Shown piece after piece: positions 28,580 to 37,423 of a DNA stretch of 64,000 bases (the first letter of the stretch is position 1; every line of letters starts with the position of its first letter). The notes beneath the pieces were generated by a model. That model saw only the letters and a program-made list of their open reading frames with translations, was not told where the DNA came from and did no database searches. The position numbers and the translations under genes were made by a program. The stretch comes from Balneolaceae bacterium (lineage in GTDB: Bacteria > Bacteroidota > Rhodothermia > Balneolales > Balneolaceae): contig JAEPQH010000002.1 in the NCBI GenBank assembly GCA_017640605.1, positions 1 through 64,000 on the forward strand. Reading direction: 5' to 3'.

Positions 28580-29611
28580 CTAAGCCAACGTTTTTTCTTC
28601 TGCGTATTCCACCAAAAAGTCGAGCACTTTTCGCACGTTAATGGGAGAACCCATATAAATTGGTGTACGCTGATGAATGGCCACGGGCTCAATTTCCATG
28701 ATCCGACGTTCACCATTTGATGCCATCCCTCCAGCCTGCTCAATAATCATACTTAAAGGATTGCATTCGTACATCAGCCTAAGTTTGCCCTCCGGATACC
28801 GGTTACTATGCGGATAAATAAAAATTCCACCTTTTATCAGAGTTCTGTGCACATCCGCTACCATCGAACCAATGTAACGCGCTGAATAAGGTCTTCCGGT
28901 TTCAGGATCGGTTTCCTGACAATATTTAATGTACTTCTTTAATCCAAGATCCCAGCTATTGTAACTACCTTCATTAATGCTGTAAATCGTCCCCTTTTGT
29001 GGGATTTTGATATTCCTGTTACACAGTATAAATTCGCCAATACTTGGGTCTAGTGTAAACAATGAAACTCCAAGTCCTGTAGTGTAGGCTAAGGTGGTAC
29101 TTGAACCATAGAGTACATATCCTGCAGCAACTTGACGTATTCCCGGCTGAAGTGCATCCGATTCTTTAACCGTAGGATCGAACCTTGCTTCGCGCATGTA
29201 AATCGAAAAAATGGAGCCTACTGAAACATTCACATCTATGTTGGAAGATCCGTCAAGTGGATCGAGATATACGATATACTTTCCACCTTTACTGCTCAGT
29301 CGTACAATACCGTCATTTTCTTCAGAGATAACCATGCAGGTAATCTGCGAGCGTTCAAGTGCTGAGATAAGCTGATGATCAGAAAAGACATCTAGTTTTT
29401 TTACCTCCTCGCCATGTACATTTTTTGAACCATCAACCCCTAAGATATTGGTGATACCGGCTTTATTAACTTCACGTGATATGATTTTTGCGGCAAGGCC
29501 GATATCACGTAGTAATTGAGAGAGTTCCCCTGTTGCACCTGGAAAGCGATTTTGAGATTGAATAATGTACTCTTCTAAAGTAACCAATCTAGCTTCTGAT
29601 ACTGTCTGCAT
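28580..29611 (-). CDS. fbp: Fructose-1,6-bisphosphatase, class I
   Basis: A 343-residue gluconeogenic enzyme that converts fructose 1,6-bisphosphate to fructose 6-phosphate. The metal and substrate signatures are clear: VISEEND, YLDPLDGSSNIDVNVSVGSIF, and later GGIFIYPHSNRYPEGKLRLMYECNPLS with QAGGMASNGERRIM. Length is normal. It is the last gene of the minus-strand series, 78 bp after coaE. A palindromic LacI-type operator-like sequence lies 12 bp upstream of its start, which would fit carbon-source control. Confidence 0.96.
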   Translation of the reverse strand: MQTVSEARLVTLEEYIIQSQNRFPGATGELSQLLRDIGLAAKIISREVNKAGITNILGVDGSKNVHGEEVKKLDVFSDHQLISALERSQITCMVISEENDGIVRLSSKGGKYIVYLDPLDGSSNIDVNVSVGSIFSIYMREARFDPTVKESDALQPGIRQVAAGYVLYGSSTTLAYTTGLGVSLFTLDPSIGEFILCNRNIKIPQKGTIYSINEGSYNSWDLGLKKYIKYCQETDPETGRPYSARYIGSMVADVHRTLIKGGIFIYPHSNRYPEGKLRLMYECNPLSMIIEQAGGMASNGERRIMEIEPVAIHQRTPIYMGSPINVRKVLDFLVEYAEEKTLA

Positions 29612-29622
29612 AAAAATTGTTT

Positions 29623-29636
29623 TGGAAGCGCTTTTC
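29623..29636. promoter_or_regulatory. LacI/CcpA-type operator-like palindrome upstream of fbp
   Basis: TGGAAGCGCTTTTC contains the perfect 8-bp palindrome AAGCGCTT with a central CG, as in LacI/GalR-family operators and catabolite-responsive elements. It lies in the fbp leader. One site only, so chance is possible. Confidence 0.35.
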
Positions 29637-29689
29637 TGATAAATATAAGAATGTTTTTATGACAGAAAACAGTAGAAATTTAAATTTGT

Positions 29690-30286
29690 TTACAATCGAT
29701 GAATGAGGTCAATAAAAATACTTTTCGCATGTTGTTTGAGGTTGGCCAAGCTTCCATTATTTCGAACAACAATATCTGCCAGAGACTCCAGTTCCTCAAA
29801 ATCTTGTTGCTTTTGCATTCTCTCTTCCACTTTCCCCACTTGGGTTTGATCTCGTTTAACTACCCGATTTATTCGATCCTCTTTCTTGGCTAGAACTAAT
29901 ATCACGACATTAATATTTGATGGTCTACCCTCTTTTAGTAATAATGCAGCTTCTTTTACGAATACTTCGACCCCTTCCTTTTCTTTAAGATCAGCTAACT
30001 CTTCGATGTGTTTCCATAATCGAGGATGAACAATAGCATTTAATTCTTCCACGCGGTTTTTCTCAAATGCTTCTTTGGCTAGATGCGCGCGGTTCAAACT
30101 ACCGTCTTTATGATAAGATTCATCCCCAAATGCTTTTTTGATTTCACTAATCAGCGATTCATCTTCCACCATTAGTTTTTTGGCAATATCATCGGCATAC
30201 GCAACAAAGGCACCCTGTTCCTCTAACACTTTACAGAAAGTGGTTTTCCCCGATCCTATACCACCTGTCACCCCAACCCGGATCAT
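29690..30286 (-). CDS. coaE: Dephospho-CoA kinase
   Basis: A 198-residue P-loop kinase for the last step of coenzyme A synthesis. The Walker A motif is GVTGGIGSGKTTF at the N-terminus. The lid/substrate segment YADDIAKKLM and the VIVHPRLW and RVVKRDQT blocks fit the family. The start codon overlaps the nadB stop by 4 bp, so the pair is translationally coupled. Confidence 0.94.
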   Translation of the reverse strand: MIRVGVTGGIGSGKTTFCKVLEEQGAFVAYADDIAKKLMVEDESLISEIKKAFGDESYHKDGSLNRAHLAKEAFEKNRVEELNAIVHPRLWKHIEELADLKEKEGVEVFVKEAALLLKEGRPSNINVVILVLAKKEDRINRVVKRDQTQVGKVEERMQKQQDFEELESLADIVVRNNGSLANLKQHAKSIFIDLIHRL

Positions 30287-31851
30287 ACCAACTGACCCAA
30301 GCTATCTTCGAAGTCGATGTTGTAGTGCAATCCACAGCTTTCTTTTCTATCCATCGCTGCGCGGATGATTAAAAAAGCAATGCTGATCAAATTTCTCAGT
30401 TCAAACAATGGAATACTCACTCGTGTTCTGCTGTAAAAATCTTCTACTTCTTCATAAAGCAGGGTTTGCCGTCGAAGGGCTCTTTCCAAACGAAGATCGC
30501 TACGAACAATGCCAACATAATTACTCATAATTTGTTGAAGTTCTTCTCTGTTGTGAGAAATCAATACCCATTCTTTGGTATTAAATGTTCCGCTTTCATC
30601 CCACTGAGGAATTTGTTCATTAAATGTACTCTTTTCTAAATTATTTTTAGCCGCGTGAACTGCTTGATCAGCAAAGTAAAGTGCTTCGAGTAAACTATTG
30701 GATGCCAATCTATTTGCACCATGAACTCCGGTACAGGCAACCTCTCCACAAGCATACAACTGTTTGATGGATGTTCTTCCCTTCAAATCCGTTTCAACTC
30801 CCCCACAAAAGTAATGAGCTGCGGGTACAACCGGAATTAAGTGTCGGGTGATATCAATACCATAGTTAAGGCAAGTTTCGTAAATATTCGGGAATGCGTG
30901 TTTCGTTTCATCGGCAGGTAAATGTGTGATATCCAGAAAAACCGATTTATCCCCTCTTTTCTTTAATTGATCATCAATTGCGCGGGCAACAATATCACGA
31001 GGAGCAAGCTCTTTGCGCACATCGTACTGCTCCATAAACGCTTCTCCGTTGGCATTTCGCAAAATGGCTCCATGTCCACGTAGCGCTTCTGAAATCAAAA
31101 AGGAATCGGCCTCGGGCACATTAAGTGCGGTGGGATGAAACTGCACAAACTCCATATTATTAATTTTGGCTTTCGCGCGGTAAGCCATTGCGATTCCATC
31201 GCCAGTTGCGATATCCGGATTAGTAGTTTTTGCGTAAACTGCTCCTGCACCACCTGTTGCTAAAATAGTACGCTTGGCCAACATTCGATGAACCTCTCCG
31301 GTAGCTTCTTCAAGTACATAAGCCCCGAAACAATGGATATTCTTGAGGTATTTCACCTTTTTCCCAAGATGATGCTCAGTAAGCAGCTCCATCGCAAAGT
31401 AATGTTCGAAAACGGTAATATTTGGATGATTTCTGACATTACGAACCATCACATTTTCCACCTCTAAACCTGTAGCGTCATCTACATGAACTACTCGATT
31501 TTCAGAATGCCCGCCTTCTCGTCCTAAATGAAGTTTACCGTTCTCTTTGGTAAACTCCACTCCACGGCTCATTAACTCATTTATTAATCGCGGCGCTTCT
31601 TTCACCATGGCTTCTACCGCATCTTTATTGCAAAGACCTGCCCCGGCTACCAGCGTATCATTGATGTGTTTTTCGTAGGAATCATTGTCCAGGTTCATTA
31701 CTCCGGAGATTCCACCCTGAGCATAACTCGTATTCGCTTCGTTGATTTCCCGCTTCGTTACAATGGCAACTGTGCCAAATTCTGCCGCTTTTAGTGCAAA
31801 TGAAAGACCGGCAAGACCGCTTCCGATAACGAGAAAATCAAAATTATGCAT
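30283..31851 (-). CDS. nadB: L-aspartate oxidase
   Basis: A 522-residue FAD enzyme that oxidises L-aspartate to iminoaspartate, the first step of de novo NAD synthesis. The FAD-binding motif is VIGSGLAGLSFALKAAEFG (~6-25), followed by NTSYAQGGISGVM. The HPTAL and HYFCGGVETDLKGRTSI segments, and GANRLASNSLLEAL, match the succinate dehydrogenase/NadB flavoprotein family. The C-terminal helical domain (~410-515) is present. nadA and nadC are not in the window. It lies 6 bp after prfB and overlaps coaE. Confidence 0.95.
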   Translation of the reverse strand: MHNFDFLVIGSGLAGLSFALKAAEFGTVAIVTKREINEANTSYAQGGISGVMNLDNDSYEKHINDTLVAGAGLCNKDAVEAMVKEAPRLINELMSRGVEFTKENGKLHLGREGGHSENRVVHVDDATGLEVENVMVRNVRNHPNITVFEHYFAMELLTEHHLGKKVKYLKNIHCFGAYVLEEATGEVHRMLAKRTILATGGAGAVYAKTTNPDIATGDGIAMAYRAKAKINNMEFVQFHPTALNVPEADSFLISEALRGHGAILRNANGEAFMEQYDVRKELAPRDIVARAIDDQLKKRGDKSVFLDITHLPADETKHAFPNIYETCLNYGIDITRHLIPVVPAAHYFCGGVETDLKGRTSIKQLYACGEVACTGVHGANRLASNSLLEALYFADQAVHAAKNNLEKSTFNEQIPQWDESGTFNTKEWVLISHNREELQQIMSNYVGIVRSDLRLERALRRQTLLYEEVEDFYSRTRVSIPLFELRNLISIAFLIIRAAMDRKESCGLHYNIDFEDSLGQLV

Positions 31852-31857
31852 ACACTT

Positions 31858-32977
31858 TTATTCTTGTTCTTCCGTGGAAATCATCAATAGATACGCTTTT
31901 ATAAAGTCATCCAGATCACCATCCATTACCGCACTTACATTGGAGGTTTCGTGGTTTGTTCGGTGATCTTTCACGCGTTGATCATCGAACACGTAACTGC
32001 GAATTTGCGATCCCCATTCATTTTTGCCTTTTGAGCCTTCAAGTCGGGCTTTCTCGGCTTCCTGAATTTCCTTCTCATGCTCATAAATTCTAGACTTCAG
32101 CAACACCATCGCTTTTTCACGATTTTGAAGCTGAGAACGCTCTTGTTGACATTCAGCCACCACACGTTTTTCAGTACCATCAGAGAGAGTACCGGTCCAG
32201 ATAAGTCGAACTCCGGTTTCTACCTTGTTTACATTCTGTCCGCCGGCCCCACTTGAGTGAAAGCGCTGTAATTCCACGTCACTTTCGTTAATGTCTACTT
32301 CGATGGTATCATCGATTAACGGAGACACAAACACTGAGCAAAAAGAAGTGTGGCGTCGAGCGTTACTATCGAAAGGAGAAACACGAACCAGACGATGCAC
32401 ACCGCTTTCAGCTTTTAAAAACCCGTAAGCATTGGTTCCCTGAACTTCTATGGTGGCACTTTTTATACCGGCTACATCTCCATCCTGATAATCAATCACT
32501 GAAACCTTAAAATCATTACGATCAGCCCAGCGAGTGTACATACGGTATAGCATCTGCCCCCAATCCTGACTTTCCGTACCACCAGCACCGGGATTAAAAG
32601 TAACCACTGCATCGCGATGATCATCCGATCCTTTCAGCATGTTGCGCAACTCAAGTGATTCTAATCCTTTCAGTAGTTTTTCATATTCTGCATCCAGTTC
32701 GTCTTCAACATCTTCGCCCATTTCCTGAAATTCCAGAAACACATTGATGCTCTCTCGAACTGCATCCAAATCGTCCCATGCTTTTACCAAACTTTTCTCA
32801 TTGTCTAGCTCCTGCATTACTACTCGAGCGTTATCGGGGTCGTTCCAAAACTCAGGATTCTGAGTTCGCTCGGTTAATTCTATTACCCGAACTTTTCGTT
32901 TGTCGTAGTCAAAGATACCCCCTGAGCGCGTCCAAACGCTCGAAGTTTTCCTGTAGATGATCTTTATTTATAGCCAT
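31858..32977 (-). CDS. prfB: Peptide chain release factor 2 with programmed +1 frameshift
   Basis: RF2 recognises UAA and UGA and releases the finished peptide. Translation starts at the ATG at 32977, giving MAINKDHLQENFERLDALRG and then Tyr-Leu up to an in-frame UGA at 32911-32909. The +1 shift occurs on CUU (32914-32912), with the internal Shine-Dalgarno AGGGGG at 32923-32918 just upstream; the site reads AGGGGGTATCTTTGAC. The shifted frame continues DYDKRKVRVIELTER to give 372 residues in total. The codon-recognition motif SPF (RVSPFDSNARR) and the catalytic GGQ (SSGAGGQNVNKVETGVRL) are intact. RF2 level sets frameshift efficiency, so this is autoregulation. It is followed by nadB after 6 bp. 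Confidence 0.96.
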
Positions 32978-33020
32978 TTTTTGATTGAAAAATGAGAAGT
33001 GAAAAATGTAAAAAAATTAA

Positions 33021-33290
33021 TTATTTAGAGGATCGGCCGAGTAGAATACCGATTACGATTCCTGCCGCTAAGGCAAATCCAACTCCTTTTTCCGGATTGG
33101 CTCGAACATATCGGCGAGCATTTCGATATTCGTGCCTTAGTTCACGTTCTATCCAGTCTCTTTCGTCTTTGAGCCGATCGATTACATCGTCGTATTTCAT
33201 TTCAACTTTCTCTTGAATTACTTCAGTGGTGTCTGCGACTGCGCGACCTATTTTCTTTTGAACGTCGTCTATTTTTTTCGATTCTGCCAT
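33021..33290 (-). CDS. DUF883/ElaB-like membrane-anchored protein
   Basis: An 89-residue protein with a long amphipathic, highly charged helix (residues ~1-60) and a C-terminal membrane anchor at ~67-86. The anchor is preceded by YVRANPEKGVGFALAAGI, the hallmark of the ElaB/YqjD/DUF883 family, whose E. coli members tether ribosomes to the inner membrane in stationary phase. It begins the minus-strand run towards prfB, 43 bp before the prfB start. Functional transfer from E. coli is inference. Confidence 0.8.
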   Translation of the reverse strand: MAESKKIDDVQKKIGRAVADTTEVIQEKVEMKYDDVIDRLKDERDWIERELRHEYRNARRYVRANPEKGVGFALAAGIVIGILLGRSSK

Positions 33291-33385
33291 GATAATCCTT
33301 TTTTAGTTTGATCTGAAAATACAAATATGATCCGAAATAGTTTGTAAGTTTATTTCATCTTAGAAAGCTTCAAACACCTAGATTT

Positions 33386-34510
33386 TTGCGTTTTACCCCT
33401 TCCTATTTTTGGTTCCGGTTTATACACCAAAACTATCTCGTTTACAATATGTGCTGGGAAGATGTTTCCGTTGATCGGGAGCTGCTAGAAATCAATGATC
33501 ATAGTAAAATTATGATGATTAGTTCTGCCGGTTGTAATACGCTTTCCTACTTGCTAGATAACCCGAAAATCATTCACAGCGTTGATATAAACCCAAAGCA
33601 AACGGCTCTGTTAGAATTAAAACTGTGTTTGCTTCAACACTGCGATTATCAACATTTCGCTGAGTTTTTCTGGGATGGGAGATGCGTGAATTACCAAAGT
33701 ATTTATCAATCTGTAAGGGATTTTTTGTCACAATCTACTAGAGATTTTTGGGATTCACACATTCATTACTTTTCGCCTAACCGTCGTGGATTATATTTTG
33801 AAGGTGGTAGCGGTATGTTTGCCCGATTTCTGAACTCTATTATCAATCGGAAATCGTTAAGAGACATTATTATTCGAATAAGCTGTTCTAATGAAGTAAT
33901 TGAGCGCAATGAACTTTTTAATATAATTGAATCAGAATTATGGTCCGGTTTTGAATCTAAAATGTGGCATAGAAACGCAGTATTAAGTCTTGCTGGAATT
34001 CCGGCAATACAACGAAATGCAGTAGGTGATATCAATCATTTTATGCGAAAAGTTCTACGGCAAATATTTGTAGATCAACAGGCTTCGAGCAATCCATATT
34101 GGGGTAGATATTTGCAATTGCCGTCTTTAAAGGGTCCCACATTGGATTATTTACGAGAAGAGAATTTCGACAAGCTTCGTAATCGCTCGCATAACATTGA
34201 GTTTACCACTTCTTCATTTTCTGACCATTTGAGTAATACTCAGGAGAAATTCACCCATTTTGTTTTGCTCGATCACATCGACTGGATGGTTGGACATTCA
34301 ACTAAAGATTTAGAAAATGAGTGGGAGTTGATTTTTGATCGTGCAGAAACGGGTGCTAGAGTACTTTTCCGTACAGCTTTTGATGATTTAACATTTCTAC
34401 CGGAGTTTGTTCTGGAGCGATGTAACATCGAGCAAGTGGACCCGAATTGGTTGAAAATAAACGACAGAGTTGGAACCTACACCGGAACCTATTTAGGAGT
34501 TATAGAATGA
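33386..34510 (+). CDS. btaA: BtaA-like S-adenosylmethionine:diacylglycerol 3-amino-3-carboxypropyltransferase (DUF3419)
   Basis: A 374-residue enzyme predicted to move the aminocarboxypropyl group of SAM to diacylglycerol, the first step of betaine lipid (DGTS) synthesis at the inner membrane. Family blocks are clear: YNMCWEDVSVDRELL (~20-35), the SAM-binding MMISSAGCNTLSYLL and HSVDINPKQTALLELK, then RRGLYFEGGSGMF and the C-terminal LLDHIDWMVGHSTKDLENEW with GARVLFRTAFDD. The start is a TTG at 33386; the next in-frame Met is inside the CWED motif and too late. Its stop overlaps the start of a methyltransferase gene in an ATGA, the known btaA-btaB arrangement. Moderately sure of the specific reaction. 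Confidence 0.82.
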   Translation: MRFTPSYFWFRFIHQNYLVYNMCWEDVSVDRELLEINDHSKIMMISSAGCNTLSYLLDNPKIIHSVDINPKQTALLELKLCLLQHCDYQHFAEFFWDGRCVNYQSIYQSVRDFLSQSTRDFWDSHIHYFSPNRRGLYFEGGSGMFARFLNSIINRKSLRDIIIRISCSNEVIERNELFNIIESELWSGFESKMWHRNAVLSLAGIPAIQRNAVGDINHFMRKVLRQIFVDQQASSNPYWGRYLQLPSLKGPTLDYLREENFDKLRNRSHNIEFTTSSFSDHLSNTQEKFTHFVLLDHIDWMVGHSTKDLENEWELIFDRAETGARVLFRTAFDDLTFLPEFVLERCNIEQVDPNWLKINDRVGTYTGTYLGVIE

Positions 34511-35106
34511 TTCCGACAACACTTCAAGAATACTACAAACTACACGCACCAATTTATGATATTACTAGATGGGGTTTTCTATTCGGACGTAATCAAATCT
34601 ATAATCACTTTCCTGAACTTCCATCAGGTTCACGAATTTTAGATTTAGGATGTGGCACGGGAAAAATAACTTCCATTTTACATACCTCCTACCCTGAATG
34701 TTCGATTTCGGCAATCGATCCATCCCCGGAGATGCTTCATCAGGCTAAACAAAAAAATCTACACGAAGTTCAATGGTTTAACGAGCATTATTCGATCGAC
34801 TCTTTTCAAACCAACACATTTGACCTGATTACCGCATCGTATTGCCTGACTATGATGGAAGATTTAGAGCAAATTCTGGAGGCTATTACTCGACATTTAA
34901 CGCCTGATGGAATACTCTTGGTTGTTGATTTTGACGAAACACCCTACAAATGGTTCGCCAACTGGATGGCAAAAAATCATGTTCATTTTAACTATTGGCT
35001 GTTTGAGAAACTTGAGCACCACTTTAATGTTCTTGAGAAAGATACACGAAAAGCTTTCGGTGGACTTTATAGCTATTCAACCATAAAAGCATGCTTAAGA
35101 AAATAA
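34507..35106 (+). CDS. btaB: BtaB-like SAM-dependent N-methyltransferase
   Basis: A 199-residue class I methyltransferase. Motif I is ILDLGCGTGKITSIL (~41-55), the acidic motif II loop is AIDPSPEMLHQAKQ, and LITASYCLTMMEDLEQIL follows. Given its overlap with the btaA-like gene, the likely job is triple N-methylation of the homoserine-diacylglycerol head group to make diacylglyceryl-N,N,N-trimethylhomoserine. The frame is open upstream of 34507, but the ATG that overlaps the btaA stop is the natural start. The 3' end overlaps the next gene by 16 bp. The specificity rests on context, because the fold alone would allow other substrates. Confidence 0.75.
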   Translation: MIPTTLQEYYKLHAPIYDITRWGFLFGRNQIYNHFPELPSGSRILDLGCGTGKITSILHTSYPECSISAIDPSPEMLHQAKQKNLHEVQWFNEHYSIDSFQTNTFDLITASYCLTMMEDLEQILEAITRHLTPDGILLVVDFDETPYKWFANWMAKNHVHFNYWLFEKLEHHFNVLEKDTRKAFGGLYSYSTIKACLRK

Positions 35107-35603
35107 TCGCTGGTGGACAAACAGGAGTCGATCAGGCCGCACTACAAGCGGCCATCGATCGACGATTGAAGCATGGTGGATGGTGCCCTCCCGGTAGAAT
35201 TTGTGAAGACGGGATTATTCCTGAGAGATTCAATCTGACTGAGACTCCTGAAGAAAGAGATGTTTACGCACCAGAAATTTCTCGTTCACAACGCACCATT
35301 TGGAATGTGAGAGATGCAGATGGGTTGTTGGTATTCCAAGAAGTCACAAAGTTACATAGTGACAACAATCGGCAAGCTCATGATCTAGGCACAGAGTTAG
35401 CTTTAGAAACAGCGAAGAGATTTGGCAAACCCTATTTGGTAGTTAATCTCAATAAAAGAATTAGTGTGACTGAAGTTTCTGAGTGGATTTCCGCAAAGAA
35501 TATCGAGGTTATGAATGTTGCCGGGCCGAGTGAAGGGAGTTCGCATGGGATTTATGGCCGAGTGTATAATCTGTTAAGTGAATATCTAATTGCTATTCTA
35601 TGA
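35091..35603 (+). CDS. SLOG-family (YpsA-related, 'molybdenum carrier'-like) protein
   Basis: A 170-residue Rossmann-type protein. The N-terminus KIIAGGQTGVDQAALQAAID is the nucleotide-binding signature of the SLOG superfamily (cpYpsA, formerly annotated as a putative molybdenum carrier). GWCPPGRICEDGIIPERF and TELALETAKRFGKPYLVVNL support this. SLOG proteins sense or bind nucleotide-derived ligands, and no enzyme activity is established. The start lies 16 bp inside the methyltransferase gene, so it is the third member of the overlapping operon. It meets the ABC transporter gene tail to tail with 2 bp between them. Whether it has any part in lipid synthesis is open. Confidence 0.8.
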   Translation: MLKKIIAGGQTGVDQAALQAAIDRRLKHGGWCPPGRICEDGIIPERFNLTETPEERDVYAPEISRSQRTIWNVRDADGLLVFQEVTKLHSDNNRQAHDLGTELALETAKRFGKPYLVVNLNKRISVTEVSEWISAKNIEVMNVAGPSEGSSHGIYGRVYNLLSEYLIAIL

Positions 35604-35605
35604 CT

Positions 35606-37414
35606 TTAGTTTTTTACAGAATCTTCGGCGTTTTCCTCTGCATTAGATAACACCTGCTCTTTATACTGCAGCTCATACAGTTTTTTGTAGATGCCGTTTT
35701 CTTGTTGGATGAGTTCTGCATGTGCACCCTTCTCTCTGATTTCTCCACGGTGCATTACTAAAATGGTATCGGCATGTTGAATAGTGGATAATCGATGGGC
35801 GATTACTATGGAAGTGCGACCTTTCATCATTTTGGCGCTGGCTTTGGTCACCAGACTTTCTGTTTCGGAATCCACACTGGAGGTGGCTTCGTCCAACACT
35901 AGAATTTTAGGATCAAATACCATGGCTCGAACGAAGCAGATCAATTGTTTTTGTCCCATCGACAAAGATTTCCCCTGTTCTTTGAGCACATAATCGTATT
36001 TACCGGGCAATTTTTCGATAAAGCGATGGGCTTCTACTTGATGGGCTGCTGCAATTACTTGCTCTCTGGAGATCCCTTCTTCTCCCAGCGTTATGTTATC
36101 GATAATTGAACCCGTAAACAGTGTATGATCCTGTAGCACTAAACTGAAATAATATCTTAGATCAGATAACGCCAGTTCTTTTATGTCAACACCATCAAGT
36201 TTAATAGATCCTTTTTGAATCTCATAAAAGCGAAGGAGTAGATTTATAATCGTTGTTTTTCCTGCTCCGGTAGCGCCAACAATGGCAATGTTCTCACCCG
36301 GCTTTGCCGTGAAAGAAACATCACGGAGCACCCAATCTTCTCCATCATTGTACTTAAACCAAACATTTTCGAATCGGATTTCTCCTTTCGGATGCTCAAT
36401 TCGCTTTGGATGATCAACCTCTTTTATATCGGTGTCCGTATCCATCACATTAAAAATACGTTCAGAAGAAGCAAGTGCAGATTGTAGCGTGTTAAACTTT
36501 TCAGATAATCCGCGAATGGGCATAAAAAACTGCCGTGCGTATTGAATAAAAGCGAGTAAAACTCCAAAAGTTACTCCTCCCATCATAGCTCGTCCCCCAC
36601 CGTACCAAACGATCAAAGCCATGGCAAAACTGGAAAATACTTCAACTAAGGGCCAGAAAATCGAAAAGTAAAAGATGGTTTCAACGTGAGCTTCTTTGTG
36701 TTGCTCATTTATCTTGTTGAATTTTTCTTGTTGTTTTTTCTCTCGATTAAACAACTGCACAATATCCATCCCATTAATGTGCTCCTGAACAAAAGAGTTC
36801 AAATTCGAAATCTGATCACGAACATTCAGAAAAGCCACGCGTACTTTTTCTTTAAACCAGAATGTGGCGTAAAATAGTATCGGGAGCACTGCAATGGTAA
36901 CTAAACTAAGCTCCCAGTTCATGCTAAACATGAAATAAAGAATAAAGATGATCCTAAAAAGATCACCGATTATAGCAACCACTCCATCTGAAAGTAGCTC
37001 GCTGAGTGCTTCTACGTCACTTGTTGATCTGGTGATAAGTCGACCTATCGGATTCTTATCATAAAACTGTACATGCAATGATTGAATCTTCTTAAATATT
37101 GCATTACGCAACGAAAATAAAGTGCCTTGCCCAAACCAACGTGTCAGGTAGGTTGTACTCATCTGTAAAAGAAATTCACCGATAAGAGCGCCAAATAACA
37201 GTAATATGATATTGAAGAGTCCTTCAAAGTCATCTACAGCGATGTAATCATCAATGGCTACCTGTGTAAGTTTAGGCCGAATAGTACCTAAAAAGGATGC
37301 AGAAAGTGTGAGTACCACAGCTAATAACACAAAATAGCGGTACGGTTGCACAAAAAAGTAAAGCCGTTTGATCAGAGTTCTGTCAACGGCTTTAGATGAA
37401 TCCTTTTTACTCAT
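35606..37414 (-). CDS. ABC exporter half-transporter (YheH/BmrD-like)
   Basis: A 602-residue type IV ABC exporter subunit. Six transmembrane helices occupy ~20-310 and the nucleotide-binding domain ~345-590. Walker A is VGATGAGKTTII and Walker B is ILVLDEATSSVD with the catalytic Glu intact, while the signature is the deviant LSMGQ in place of LSGGQ. This matches one half of heterodimeric exporters such as BmrCD. The partner would be the protein at 38866-40659. The gene starts 9 bp after the RNase Z stop codon, so the three are probably one transcript. The substrate is unknown (drugs or lipids in relatives). Confidence 0.9.
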   Translation of the reverse strand: MSKKDSSKAVDRTLIKRLYFFVQPYRYFVLLAVVLTLSASFLGTIRPKLTQVAIDDYIAVDDFEGLFNIILLLFGALIGEFLLQMSTTYLTRWFGQGTLFSLRNAIFKKIQSLHVQFYDKNPIGRLITRSTSDVEALSELLSDGVVAIIGDLFRIIFILYFMFSMNWELSLVTIAVLPILFYATFWFKEKVRVAFLNVRDQISNLNSFVQEHINGMDIVQLFNREKKQQEKFNKINEQHKEAHVETIFYFSIFWPLVEVFSSFAMALIVWYGGGRAMMGGVTFGVLLAFIQYARQFFMPIRGLSEKFNTLQSALASSERIFNVMDTDTDIKEVDHPKRIEHPKGEIRFENVWFKYNDGEDWVLRDVSFTAKPGENIAIVGATGAGKTTIINLLLRFYEIQKGSIKLDGVDIKELALSDLRYYFSLVLQDHTLFTGSIIDNITLGEEGISREQVIAAAHQVEAHRFIEKLPGKYDYVLKEQGKSLSMGQKQLICFVRAMVFDPKILVLDEATSSVDSETESLVTKASAKMMKGRTSIVIAHRLSTIQHADTILVMHRGEIREKGAHAELIQQENGIYKKLYELQYKEQVLSNAEENAEDSVKN

Positions 37415-37423
37415 GTAAATGGT

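Noticed and set aside
31858-32977. prfB as a broken gene because of the early UGA
   Set aside because: The stop is the known autoregulatory frameshift site, with all its elements in place, and the joined protein is full length.
34447-34506. Upstream start of the methyltransferase
   Set aside because: It would overlap btaA by over 60 bp and adds residues not seen in the family; the ATGA overlap start is better.
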